Assembly (NCBI GenBank): GCA_963691815.1
Contig: OY829651.1
Location: 12,057,417-12,121,416 of the forward strand
Length of the DNA stretch: 64,000 nt
Source of the DNA: Echiichthys vipera
Lineage: Eukaryota; Chordata; Actinopteri; Perciformes; Trachinidae
Direction: 5' to 3'
This document shows positions 1 through 11,644 of the stretch, in pieces (position 1 is the stretch's first letter; each line of letters begins with the position of its first letter). The notes under the pieces are model-generated. The model made no database searches. It was not told the origin of the DNA and was given only the letters and a program-made list of their open reading frames with translations. The position numbers and the translations under genes were made by a program.

Positions 1-73
1 TGTATCAAAAGTGAAGTGAGTTGGCAAATACCAATCACGATTTAGCATAACTATTTTGATAACTTGATATTAC

Positions 74-2389
74 CTTTAAATTCCTTTTTGCAACATTTTC
101 TTGCAGGGAAACAGCAGCTGCAAAATGATAAAAAATAGAAGTCACAGCACTAAAGACAGGAGTATTAACTACATATTGTGTGATGTAGAGTAACTTCTAT
201 TACCTTTACTGCAACGTTCACACTTGGTTTTCATGATGGCGTGAATGAGGATGGCTAAAACAATCACACTTATAGCAAAGACAGCACACATTAGAAGTAG
301 AAGTATATTGTCGGAGGCGGTTCCTGAAATATGAAAAGGAGCAGTGACATTTAGTCGAAGTAAATGAAAATGTAATTCCACCAAAGAGGATTTTACTTTG
401 CTTACACTTTATTAGACTTTATTTAACTTCTAACAAAGACTTATCAACTTTTAAACTCTTGAACCACATTGACTTGCTAGTGGGTTTGTGTAAAATGTAC
501 AGCAAAGCACTGATCAAGCTCATTTTACTTTATGTATTTTCCTTCCTATCATTTAGATAGAAAAGTACCAAATACAGCAGGATGAATTTGGGAGAAATGT
601 GCGTAAAACGATGCCTAAGACATCGAAAATATTTCCAATAAATTGAATGATGCAGCCATTAAACAGAATTGGGTAAAGAGTCAATAAATTATGCCGTCAA
701 ACAGTGTAGAACATGGTTATTTTTCAAACCTTGAAAGCAAGGAGGGTAATATAAAAGGAAAACTACAGTACTGTAGTTAAGGTGCCAACAGACAACTTCC
801 TGACTTCTTCCAAACTGTTTGTTTTCCTTAGAGCTAAGTTACCAACAGCACAGGGCACACTGCATTTGATTGCATAAGTATAGGCACAACTCAGGTGCTT
901 TCCTCTTCCTTTGTGCCGTAAAGCGAGACAGATCCATAGTGAATGTGTGGCTTACAGAAAACCAATCCCAACACTGGCAGTGTCATTTTTCTATAGCAAT
1001 TACACTGTGCAATCCACATTTAGTGCATAATGATACGTTAAAACAGAAATGTTATCTGTGATGACTTTAAACAGAATAATTATAGTTACCTTCAATGTCG
1101 AGTTTTGTTCCATTTCCAAATAATATCTCTCCACATGCGGCCACAGCACAGTAATAAGTCCCGGCATCAGAGGAGCTGACGTTCTTAGAGAAGCGATAAA
1201 CACAACTATTTGGGGGTGAACGTGCATCAGGTTTCTTGTCACATTCATTACGCCCATTTCCATCAGTGTAGATGATGTTTCCATGAGATGTATGTCTTCG
1301 GACTCCAAACCAGTGCACACGATGTTCACCTGGACAGGTCCTATTCTCAGAGTCAGAGAGGACTGAACACTGGAGAGTTACGGAGTCTCCTGGATGAACT
1401 GGATCAGATACCGCCGGCCACTGAACAATAGTATAGTTTGGTGTCCTCTGAGTGTTTCCTACCAAATAATAATAAAAAAAAAAGGGGGAATTGTGAAATG
1501 TTGTCTGTATCATGTAGTTTAAGAAGCAGAGTTAGAACATTTACATATAATGACAATAGAAACATGTATTACCTTTTAAATTCAAATAAATGCCATTCCA
1601 CTGATCCTTACTCCAGGTAGTGACTGCACAGTGATACACTGCCTCATCTTCTTGGATTGTCTTTAAAATGGTCAGAGTGCTCATGCTTGTGTTATGGTTT
1701 GCATTAAATCGTGAGGTAGAAAACCCTCGTTCAAATAAAGGATTTGCAGTGCCTTTCATCAGTGTAGCAATTAATGTAAGAGTATCACCAATACTCTGTT
1801 TGTACCACTTGACTCGTGTATTGCTATGCTCTGAATCAGGGAAAAGACATGTGAAAGTTGCAGGTTCGTCAAGTTGTACTGTGGTCACTGAGATCCGTGC
1901 ATCTGGATTAAAAGAAAATGTAGAGTTTATAAGTGGTAATGTATAATAATAACATTAATTATCTATATGTATAATATAGTACAACAAAATGAAGATGCAA
2001 CAAAATATGTATTAAATATGTTTATATGCATTCCTTTATTTAACTACAGCTAGAAATCAAATTAAACCATAATTATTTATTGACCTTTCAGCAATATCAC
2101 AGGTTTATAAAGAACATTTTCATTAAAACACACTGATACAATAAAACATTAATATAAAGTTTAAAACTGACTTGCAATATCTCGACTTAAAACTAGTAAA
2201 TATAACGTTGGTTTGAGACCGTTTTAATAGCCAGCTAACTGTGAAGAGAAAGGTGGCCATGATCCGTCTACTACAAATAAGCAAAAAAATATATCAAAAA
2301 CAAACACAAACGATACCTTTTTTGGACAAAGTTAGATAGCACTTACATCCTCGATGGAGAAGAAGCAGTGTAATCCATAAAAGCATCAT
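74..2389 (-). CDS. nitr: Novel immune-type receptor (NITR), 3' end outside window
   Basis: Predicted type I membrane receptor of the teleost NITR family, which acts on lymphoid cells. Five exons can be joined, all with GT-AG borders: 2347-2389 (signal peptide, starts MMLLWITLLLL), 1573-1902 (V domain), 1090-1458 (I domain), 204-323 (transmembrane) and 74-117 (tail start). The first four end in phase 1 and the fifth in phase 0. The V domain has its two Cys (ATFTC, VYHC) and core Trp (VKWYKQ) and ends in a J-like stretch. The I domain has six Cys, core Trp (VHWF) and a clear J-like FGNGTKLDIE, typical of NITRs. The transmembrane stretch carries no charged residue, as in inhibitory members. The remaining tail, where ITIMs would lie, is beyond base 1. 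The start is the first of two adjacent ATGs. Family is near certain; the member is not assigned. Confidence 0.9.
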
Positions 2390-4325
2390 CCTGACGTTGT
2401 CTCTTGGAAGGATTCGAGGATCTATTTTAGTTCAAATAGTAAAGTTGATGATATAAGAGTGTGGTGATGGGTCAGACTGTCACAGTAGGGAGGTTTCAGA
2501 AGTGCATTTCCTGTCACACTGTTCTTATGCAACTTTTGAGGTTTTTGTCATCCGTTAAAATAGAAATGTAGCAAAATATTTTTTTGTAATATTAATTGGC
2601 AGTTGAGTGATGGAGTATTTTTGTCTATTTTCCCCCTAAAGTTGGTTTCTATAAAGATCAAGGACAGACCTGGTATTCAGTTCTCTTTGGTCAGATATTC
2701 CGTCTTTTGACCAAGTCCATTCAAAGTCCAAAATGACTTACATTAAGAAGTTGAACTGACGTAATACATTCTTCATGCAAGATTTGTGTTGCACAAACAC
2801 TCAAAAAAGCAAGACTGCAGCCATGCCAGAAGCTCTGTGAGGCTGTATTTGGGATAGATGCTAATGTCAACATTGCTCACAATGATACTGCTGAAATGCT
2901 GATGTTAAGAGGGTATAATGTTTACTATAGTTGTGATCTTAGCTTACTATGTTAGCATACTATGATCACTATATAAAGCCATAAGAGGCTGATGGAAATT
3001 ATAATAATTACTTTTGCAGGTATTTCATCATAATCCAAAATATTGTACAAATGGACATTTTGACCTGATGATGCCGCTAGTAAACAAACTAATTAGGATT
3101 CACCTTTGGGAACCGGGATTTTTTGGAATTACATTTTGTACATTTCTTCAGATAAATGAACAAAGCAGACCAGCTGACGGCAGGAATAGTAAGGGGATCA
3201 ATAAAGTCATTTGAAATTATCCAAAGACTAATAATCTGTGGACAATAAATATCTGTAAAACATTTCATAGAAATCAATCCAGTTGTCAAGACAGCAAAAA
3301 AAGACAAAAATTCCACCCTGATGGTGCAAGGAAAAAAGTCTTGATAATAAAATTTGGGGATCACCAAAGTCAACAAGAGTAACCCTCAGAAGACCATGGC
3401 TGTACAAAATCTCATGACAATCTGTCAGATAGTTGTTGAGATATGTCAGTCTGGTTGTCTTGTATCACGGTATAGGGGAAAGTTGCTCTCAAATACAAAA
3501 TGTGGTTGCATCTTAACCCACTTTCAGTGAGGAAATGGCTGCAGGAGGAAGTAGGTTACAGGCCAAAAAAAAAAAAAATCCACCTTTGTTTTGAGCCATC
3601 TTCATTTTCTGAGAATTGGAGGAACTCACTCGCATTTGAACTGATAAATGATGGTTGTGTAACATACAGATGAAATCAACTGGTTTAGTTTAGCTTTTGT
3701 GTCCAAAGTGTCACACAACCACTGTCAAACAATCTTGTGGTTCAACCATTTTACCTTCTAAACACACAACCTCTCTTAGAAGTGGACTGACTCCTCTTTC
3801 AAATAGTCGTACTGCAGTACAGCTGTTTTGAGTTATATGAAAGCGTTGTAATCCGTCATTTGTTTAAGTATTTAAAAAAACATTCTCTGATACAGTAATT
3901 ATTCTCTGAAAAGAACCCTAATGAGATTGTGAAAATCATGACAGGCAGATGCAGCATGTTGTAGCTGTAACAGATGCAATCTGCAGTATTGGTGGCCATA
4001 AAAAGTGCGTTTGAAACATGAGATCAGATTTCATCCTGTTTCTTCCCAACAGTCAGTGTTTCTTTTAGAACATGGCCTTCCCCTAACCTTAACCATTGTT
4101 GCCTAAAACTCAAAGCTTAACCAGAGGTGGCAAATGAGAAAATACTCACTGGTTGGACCAATACATGACTTTTTCTGTTCTTTGGGTATAAGGACTCGTT
4201 GGGCATGTTATCCTGCCTGCGCTACATGAAAAGAAATTCATTTGACGCAACAAATTATATAAACCACAGAAAATTGCTTTCATGTTAAAGCCCCTGTGAC
4301 TGTTTTAGAAATTGTAGTGGCTTTT

Positions 4326-4450
4326 GCAGTGGTGGAAGAAGTACTCAGACCTTCTGTTTGATTAAAAATAGCAATGCCACAGTGTATAAATACTACAAGT
4401 AAAAGCCCTACATTCAAAACTGTACTTAAGTAAAAATACAAAGGTTATAA
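4326..4450. repeat. Teleost interspersed repeat fragment (possible non-autonomous DNA transposon)
   Basis: Begins with cagtggtggaagaagtactc and continues with aagtaaaa-rich words and acttaagtaaaa. I recognise this as a repeat type common in percomorph genomes. The CAGTGGTGG-type end resembles hAT ends, but no target duplication was verified, so the class is inferred. Confidence 0.55.
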
Positions 4451-4530
4451 CATTCATACTAAACGTAGCTGAATATAAATAAAAAGTAACATAAAATCGA
4501 AATAACCAAGTAAAATACAATTATTGATTC

Positions 4531-4536
4531 TTTAAT
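4531..4536 (-). terminator. Possible poly(A) signal of the second NITR
   Basis: ATTAAA on the minus strand, about 315 bases past the stop codon. It is the nearest hexamer variant I noticed; no canonical AATAAA was seen closer. Weak call. Confidence 0.25.
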
Positions 4537-4850
4537 CCCATTGGTAATTTCTCCATACTTTTCTTTTTTTGCCTTTTGCAACATATAAAGCTTGAATAAA
4601 ACCATTTCACATAGAGCATAAACTTTCCATTACATACAAAAGAGAGCTTTGCTGACTTAAACTGGAAGCAAAAGTCAACACATATAAAGATCTGGTCCAA
4701 ATAAATACAGTAACTATCGTTTGTATGTCACTCCAGCGAAAACATGCTATATAACATGACCTATTATACTGCTAAATTTCAGCCACATGGTGCAGCATTC
4801 AAGTGTTAAACAAACATCTATTAGGACAGTCGGTGTATATTTTGCTGTTC

Positions 4851-6575
4851 CTATCCCAAAACTTTGACATCAGCATAGATGCTTTCTTCCTCGACTGAAT
4901 GTGCACCTCTCCTTACGGTCCTGCCAGCTTTCCCTCTGCTGAAGTTCGCCACAGAATAAAGCACCAGTTCTTCATCAGTCTGTGGAAATATATTGCTAAA
5001 CATTAATACAAAGGCAGCTGTCAACATGAATGTACCAACTAATCATCTTATCTTAAAAATAACTCACCAGCTGACTTTGTTGATCACCAGTCGTTGTCTC
5101 AGCATTTATTTGCAGAACGGCAGCAGCAGCTGGTTTATAACATGACAAACCAGGAAAAACAATCAGCAGTAAGGATTTCAATGTATTTTGAAAATAAAGG
5201 ATAGACTGACAAAAGAAACAAGGCATAATTATGTTTATCGAGTCAAATTAATGAAATCAATATGTGATAGAGTGAAGTTTTATTACCATTACAACAATTG
5301 CACTTTTTTTTCTTGATGGTGTATATCAATAAGGCTATAACAATCAAAGTTATAGCCAGAGCAGCACACAACAGACTTAGAACTGTATTGGTGCTCTGAC
5401 AATCACCAAACGACATAGTGGCTGCTGAAATATTGAGAAAAAGAAAAAATGGTAAAAGTTAATGAGTAGAAAAAGTATTTCATTCAACTTTCAAGTCGGC
5501 TCTTATTATATATACTATATTTACTCATAGATCTTTAATGATTTAGCTTGACCAATATTAGTTTAGATATGCAAAATGGTGGTTACCTTCAATGTCCAGT
5601 TTTGTTCGATTTCCAAATAATATCTCTCCACATGAGGCCACAGCACAGAAATAAGTCCCAGCATCAGAGGAGTTGACATTTTGAAAGAATCTGTAGACAC
5701 ATTGCTGTGAACAGTGAACCCCAGGGCTCTTTTTACATTCATCACCACTGTTTCCATCAGTGTAAAATAGGCTTAACAAGAACACACTGTGTTCTTCTGG
5801 ACATGTTTTCTTCTTAGAGTCAGAGAGAACTGAACACTGAAGAGTCACAAAATCTTCTGGATGGACTGGATCAGATGGAAAGTCTTGAGTGATGGGAGTT
5901 ATATCAGGTTCTGGGTCATGAGGAAAACAAATATTTCTGTATTTTCATGATATAAACTGCACTGCAAGAAGATGTATAGTCAGTACTGCAATACTTGACT
6001 TTAATGTTAGGAATTGAACCAAGTGATGCCAACAAACCTTCCATATAAGATATTTAAGAACAGTATTTTATTATAAACAAGGAGAGTATAGCAATATTTA
6101 CCTTTGACTCTCAGGAAGGTTTTATTCAGAAAAGTTGTTTTAAGTTCAACCACTTGTTCACAGTAGTAAAACGCACTATCGCTCAGCTCTGCTCTAGAAA
6201 TATGAAGAACAAATGTTCCAGGCTGTTGTTTTGCTGTAATGCGAGGAGTCTGATTAACGTTGCTATTATCAAAAGTATAAGTTGCTCCTAAGATTTCAGG
6301 AAAGTTTCCAGCAACAAGTCGTTTCCATAATAAGATTCCTGACAATCCAATCTGGCGGCTACATGTTAGAGTCACATCTTCTCCAACACAAACAGTCTTC
6401 AACTCAAAGCTTTGGTTGTCTGCACATCCTGAAACAACACATTAAATCAAGGCATTTACACCAGTTAGCATTACAAAGTGACAATAATTGAAACACAACT
6501 GAAGAGAAACTGAATTTTGTATGCATACTTACGGCCAATTGTGAACACGAGAGCGACGCAAAATATGATCATCAT
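4851..6575 (-). CDS. nitr: Novel immune-type receptor (NITR), complete, with ITIM
   Basis: Complete predicted inhibitory NITR of 340 residues. Exons: 6533-6575 (signal, starts MMIIFCVALVF), 6102-6428 (V), 5587-5910 (I), 5287-5424 (transmembrane), 5068-5129 and 4851-4979 (tail). Phases run 1,1,1,1,0 and all borders are GT-AG. The V domain has VTLTC, LLWKR and FYYCEQ and a weak J-like end (NKTFLRVKG). The I domain keeps the six NITR cysteines plus one more (VHC). It has lost about nine residues, including the core Trp, relative to the gene at 74-2389, and its J motif reads FGNRT rather than FGNGT. The tail holds SIYADV, a match to the ITIM pattern S/I/V/L-x-Y-x-x-V/I/L, and LYSVANF, which is only ITIM-like. 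It lies head-to-tail with the first NITR. The reading frame is intact, so I call it a gene, though the I domain may be impaired. Confidence 0.9.
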
Positions 6576-7330
6576 TCTCTAGTCGATCCTTTTGAGACAG
6601 CAGTTAGTTCAGATTGTACTGCATGATGATTCATGTTAATGTGGCTATAAAAATGGGGGGAAAGTCTCATCTGATTGGTCGGTCATCATGTCAGTTTGCA
6701 GTGTACCACCAAAATGGAAATGATCTCAACCAAGTCTGCATAGGACAACAACAGAAGTTTGGTTTTGACAAAGCGTTTTATGAAAACAGATGATTCATCA
6801 CTACAATTAACACATACTGATGTGAAAGGATTTCCACAGCAATGTTTTCACCGTCTGGCTACAGTATAGTTTTAACCTGGCTAGTAATTAATTAAAAGAA
6901 ATGAGATGTCCGAGACATTCAGACACCAACTTCTGCTCTGCTGTTACTCTATTCTGTGGTATTCTAAAATGTGCTATATTCTCAAACTTTTGAAAAGGTG
7001 CATGGTGTCATTTTGTTTTAATTAAAGATAATTTGCCCTATTTTTCTTAAACAGTGTAAAGGTAGGAGGAGACAAAATTACCCACTGAAATGTGATGATA
7101 TTCATGAGATTTCAGACGATAGGGATGCACCGATGCATGCCTGCTTTGCCAATTTAGGAGTTTCATTTTAACAGAAAAGAAACCTGAAGCTCAGATTTTT
7201 TTCAGAATGAGTCAGCTTGCATCATCATCATCATTGACTGTTGTCATCTAAGTTCAAACTTGGGGCCCGGCAACAAGGTGAAAAATTTAAGTGGCCCATT
7301 TAAGTGGTGAGACAGAATTGGATATTTGTG

Positions 7331-7469
<139 letters not shown>

Positions 7470-7763
7470 CTCACTGGTTAATAGTGAACATGCAGTTTAA
7501 TACCCACAGGGCCAGCTGTAATACAATACATTACTAACATACTAATTTTTGATTAATAAAGCAAGTTCTTGTGCTTAATTTAGTGATTTAATAAGTAAAT
7601 ATTTTTTTTCTATAGTTGAGATGTACAGTAGCATTACAGTTTGTATTTACTGCCTTGAACATGTATCTCTCATGTCATCTTGGTAGTTAATTTCTGGCCT
7701 TCCATCTTGGCTATCTATGTATGGTTTTGTCAATACAATATTAAACACAAATAGCCACCCCCC

Positions 7764-7768
<5 letters not shown>

Positions 7769-7805
<37 letters not shown>
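7769..7805. repeat. (TC)n microsatellite
   Basis: Pure TC run following a short C and T tract, in the intergenic stretch downstream of the second NITR's promoter side. Confidence 0.95.
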
Positions 7806-7807
<2 letters not shown>

Positions 7808-8049
7808 ACTGTACTGCAATTTCTTGCAGATGAATGACAGTAAAAGATAAATTCAAACTAATCAACATATTTTTTTGACTGGTTCAGTGTTTTTTTTGGG
7901 GGGGGAAGCCTTGAACCCAGTGGATTATAGACATTCATGTATCAACATGAAAGCACACAATTAAATTAAATCCATGTACTCCAGATCTATGGTTCCAAAG
8001 AAGTCATCAACAATAATAATACAGTATGAAAAGCAATGATTTTAACTTA

Positions 8050-8325
8050 TTTTCAACCGCTTGTCCCTATCGGGGTCGCGGGGGGGGCTGGAGCCAATCC
8101 CAGCTGACATTGGGCGTGAGGCGGGGTACACCACAATGACAAACAGAGACAGACAACCGTTCACATCTACGCGCAATTTAGAGTCATTTTAATTTTAGTC
8201 AAATTAACCTGCATGTCTTTGGACTGTGGGAGGAAGAAAGGCCCCAGCTGGGATTCAAACCAGGAACCCTCTTGCTGTGAGGCGACAGTGCTAACCACCA
8301 CCCCACCGTGCCGGCCTCAGTGTTA
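8050..8325 (-). mobile_element. tRNA-derived SINE, inverted
   Basis: Read on the minus strand, the head near 8250-8325 shows a tRNA-like pol III promoter: an A-box-like ggtggttagcac and a B-box-like ggtttgaatcc. The body holds the conserved tract attaacctgcatgtctttgg (plus strand), widespread in fish genomes. It lies next to a LINE 3' end, a common pairing since SINEs borrow LINE tails, but the two may be independent insertions. Confidence 0.75.
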
Positions 8326-8329
8326 CCCA

Positions 8330-8665
8330 AAGTCCAGATGAAGAAAATTACTATCATCACCTTTGAGACCATCCACAATCTAACTCTTGCACATAAACAG
8401 CTCACGGGTCTAGAGCCTTCAGCAGCTCCACCAGACAACACAAACTTTGACACTCTCTTCACTTTCAAGTCGCATCTCAAAACCCATCTCTTAAAACTGG
8501 CATACTCAGTCTGATTTTGATTAATCACATCTCAATGATTAATGCTCTTAATGATTTTAAACACTGTCAACTTTCTTGTTGAATTTATTGTTCTTTTTAA
8601 CTCTGCCTTGTATGGTGACCTTGAGTGTTTTGAAAGGCGCCTAAATAAAATAAATTATAATTATT
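8330..8665 (+). mobile_element. LINE 3' end fragment (L2/CR1-like)
   Basis: The plus frame at 8440-8512 reads FKSHLKTHLLKLAYSV, like the end of a non-LTR retrotransposon ORF2. It is followed by a 3' end resembling the 'aaggcgcctaaataaa' type. Heavily truncated at the 5' side, with no intact reverse transcriptase. Confidence 0.6.
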
Positions 8666-10233
8666 ACTTTTTATCTCCAATGTTGACTGTTTCTGTGAGT
8701 TACTTTGACCTTCCACATTTGATATCTGTATATACCTTTTGTTGATAAAACACTGGACATAACTTTCATCCTCTCTCCCTCTTCCTTTACACTGCTGCCA
8801 TCTTTTGGTGGTAAACAGATGTTTGATTTCACAAATGAGGATAAAGGAAACACAATTTTTCATATTTCATTCATTTGTAAGGGCCCATTAATGGCCATAT
8901 TAGACCTACTTGTTGCCTTTTAAGGGGCTGACTTTATATTATTTACTTGTCCTGCTTTTTTTATTATACATGTAATTGTCACTAAATGGGAGAGGAAATC
9001 AAATCAGACTAGTACCAGGCTGTTCAGTTTTGTTTGTTGAAATGTGTTGCTTTCAGGATCTATCGAGGAAACTAGTATATGTTGATAGTACTTGCAGATG
9101 GCACCCTGATAGTCTTAGACAATGTTTTGTATCATAAACAAGCACATACTGAATCACTGTATTCTCAGCAACAAAAAGCAAAAGCTAGCTTCTGTATCTC
9201 TTTTTTCTTGCATCCCTCTAGTGGCCTGCCGCTAGCATGCAACTCACCCTGGTTGCTGCATGTGGCTTTGGTGTTCTCAAGTTCTCAAATCAGATCCTCT
9301 TTGCACAGAGCTGTGGCAAGAAATATCAAACACTGTTGACTGCTGCAAATGTTTCCTTAGTATTGTACAAATCTGTATTTTGTTAACATTTTTCAAACAA
9401 ATATTATATTTTACAGCATTACAAAACACGTTTGTGCTTTCATTAGTCATGTCCAGCTACAAAACAAAAATGATACCAACAAAATTCTAATACAGTGACA
9501 GTAAAATAGTTTGTGAATGGGTCAAGTTAAATGTAACTGAGAAGTAATAGATCTGACAGTTGTGGTGGACAGTAACTTCCACCTCGCAGGGGAGAAAGAC
9601 CAATGGACCAAGAGAATTTAAAGGTCAGTAATCCCCTTAATTGATGTTGAGGCAAGTAACCGTATTGAAGAAGAATTTGCTGGATGAGTTTGTAAGGTTT
9701 TCTTCTTTCTTTCAACCCCACTGAGCGGCTATCTTCGTGATCAGTTTGTAACAACCTGGGCCACAACCACAGGTTGAGAACTTATCTCTAGCTTTTTTTC
9801 CCCCTTCCATTTCTCACCTCAAACATCCGGTGGAATCAAGTCAGGTCTGTTCTGAGCAATTAGTCTTGGTGTTTGGTCAGGGTTTGGTCAGGGTCTGAGA
9901 CAGCCAGCCACAGCTTTTGTTTTTTTGTGTAGCTGATGCATGTGGCTTTGCTAGTTTCCCACGCTGTTGTGCACATCACTTTTACACATTGCTGGCAGGT
10001 TATAAAGATTATTTATTAAAGATTGATGTACATTTAAAAAAAAAAATGATTCTGCACAAAAACAAAGGACATTATGACTTGTTTATGAGGGTCCTCATGT
10101 TTAACTTGAGTTTTGACCAATTATGTTTTAACAGTTATTAACAAGATGATGTATTAATGATATCTATAACTGCTTTGTTGATTATTGCATTAGACTATTA
10201 TAAAACAAGACACAAATGTAAGCTGTCAAAATG

Positions 10234-10239
10234 TTTATT
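10234..10239 (-). terminator. Poly(A) signal of the RNase gene
   Basis: AATAAA on the minus strand, 31 bases past the end of the stop codon, which predicts a very short 3' UTR. Confidence 0.75.
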
Positions 10240-10270
10240 TAACAAGCAAGTGAACACATCAGGTGTGAAA

Positions 10271-10702
10271 TCAGTTCTCACAATGGCCATTGTCTCCATA
10301 GTGCACAGGAAAGCCTCCTTCACATTTAATTATAATTTTCTTGTTGAATTTTTTACCATTGTAACGACATTTAGGAGGCCCCTGTTGCTTGGATTTCAAT
10401 TCACAGAAGACAAGGTCAAAGCGTTGGAGGCTTTTAGTCATAACACCATCTGGCTCTCCTTTATTCACACAAACTGCTCTCACTGTTTCAATTTTGGATA
10501 GGATGAAGGTATTTTTCTTCTTACAGTTTTTGATCGTGGCCATTTCTTTATCTTGCATCACACCATCACACCCATCAACGTCCATATGCTGGATGATATG
10601 CTGTTTTTTGAACTTCTCGTATTTCTTTTTGATCTTTGGATTCTGAGAGAGCACGGTGACAGAGAACAGTACCAGCAGCAAACAGAGGGACTGGATCCTC
10701 AT
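10271..10702 (-). CDS. Secreted RNase A-superfamily ribonuclease (fish type)
   Basis: A 143-residue secreted ribonuclease of the pancreatic RNase A/angiogenin superfamily, which cleaves single-stranded RNA; fish members are often angiogenic or bactericidal. Residues 1-20 form a signal peptide. The catalytic triad is His35 (FKKQHI), Lys61 within the signature CKKKNTF, and His134 (FPVHY). Six cysteines (45, 60, 78, 100, 112, 127) match the three-disulfide pattern of fish RNases. A seventh, Cys141, lies two residues from the C-terminus and is unexpected. The mature protein is very rich in Lys. The coding region sits in one exon, with an acceptor (TTCTTCAG) six bases before the ATG, the usual layout of this family. 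Whether the enzyme is active cannot be seen, but all catalytic residues are present. Confidence 0.93.
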   Translation of the reverse strand: MRIQSLCLLLVLFSVTVLSQNPKIKKKYEKFKKQHIIQHMDVDGCDGVMQDKEMATIKNCKKKNTFILSKIETVRAVCVNKGEPDGVMTKSLQRFDLVFCELKSKQQGPPKCRYNGKKFNKKIIIKCEGGFPVHYGDNGHCEN

Positions 10703-11176
10703 GATTCCCTGAAGAAAGGGCAGGAAAATAGAACATTCAGGGCAGTGGTGGAAGCTGGGGGCATTGCTCTATGGATGGAAACGTTGCTGTGTTGGTCCGC
10801 TACTTTTGGTTGAGACTGAAACGGTTATAAGTCAAGATGTGTTTAAACAATACTGTGTCCAGAGTTAACTTAAGTGACATTCACAGAAAATCAACAACAA
10901 AAAGCTCTTATGGGATAGGAATAGTTTCATAAAAGTTGCACTGATATAATGCAAAAATACATTCAAAATTAAAAGCCCTCTTGGAATACTTACCAACACT
11001 GATATTAAAGAGTGTAAAAATAGATGGAAACCTTCTAGAAGTAGAAATGTGACGACTTGTTTTTACTTCTTGACTGCAAAAACAAACAAACATGGTAACG
11101 GTTATTTAGCTTCCTTAATATACCTAAACACATTTGTCTCATGCATATAATAGTGGGTCATAAAAAGTATATTTAC

Positions 11177-11200
11177 CTGTATCGCAGACACCGCTCAGTG
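11177..11200 (-). other. Probable 5' UTR exon of the RNase gene
   Basis: A donor (ATACAG|GTAAAT) ends at 11177. It pairs with the acceptor at 10709-10711 just before the RNase start codon, giving an intron of 468 bases. The upper edge is only estimated from the TATA box position. RNase A genes usually have one short non-coding first exon. Confidence 0.55.
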
Positions 11201-11224
11201 ACACAGTATCTTGAAACTTGACTC

Positions 11225-11230
11225 TTTATA
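11225..11230 (-). promoter_or_regulatory. TATA box of the RNase gene
   Basis: GCTATAAAGAG on the minus strand, about 48 bases above the donor of the proposed 5' UTR exon. Start of transcription would fall near 11195-11200. Confidence 0.6.
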
Positions 11231-11601
11231 GCTTGGTTCATTGGCGTTCTATACACCGTCATGTCACACCACAACCTTGGTTGAACACACACTAATGCTG
11301 AGCATCCTTGCTGCTACACCACCACTTGCCTTAAGCAAATATAACTCCCTCCATCTCCGCTGCTGCTTCATCTATTAGCATTTTAGAAAAAAAAGTAATT
11401 CTGAATGTCTCTTTTAAAACATCCTCTTGTCAATCAAATGTTGTGTATCTTAGGTTCTGCCACGCAGATAAATGAAATACTTTGACAGTGAAGACTAATG
11501 ATGACACTTAACAGTGTGCAGATTACTTAGCTTTGGGCCATAAATGCTAAAATATGTTTCAGTTAATTAAAAGCATCACTTACATTACTCATTAAATTAC
11601 T

Positions 11602-11644
11602 ATGCTTTTCATTAACTGCAGTTAATGCAGTTAATGAAAAGCAT
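11602..11644. repeat. Perfect inverted repeat, 19-base arms, 5-base loop
   Basis: Left arm 11602-11620 (atgcttttcattaactgca) and right arm 11626-11644 are exact reverse complements around gttaa. Flanks are AT-rich and only loosely symmetric. Confidence 0.95.

Larger units (their letters stand above)
2390..4850. other. Intergenic stretch between the two NITR genes
   Basis: No coding exon could be supported. It contains the promoter side of the first NITR, the 3' flank of the second, and one interspersed repeat near 4326-4450. Short open frames near 3014-3376 have no recognisable domain, splice partner or signal peptide. Confidence 0.6.

Noticed and set aside
1003..1009. A heptamer CACAGTG (minus strand) downstream of the J-like end of the first NITR's I domain, like a V(D)J recombination signal
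   Set aside because: After a 12-base spacer the next nine bases are a poor match to the nonamer. NITR genes are germline-joined and the exon has a normal splice donor at 1089-1090. A lone heptamer occurs often by chance.
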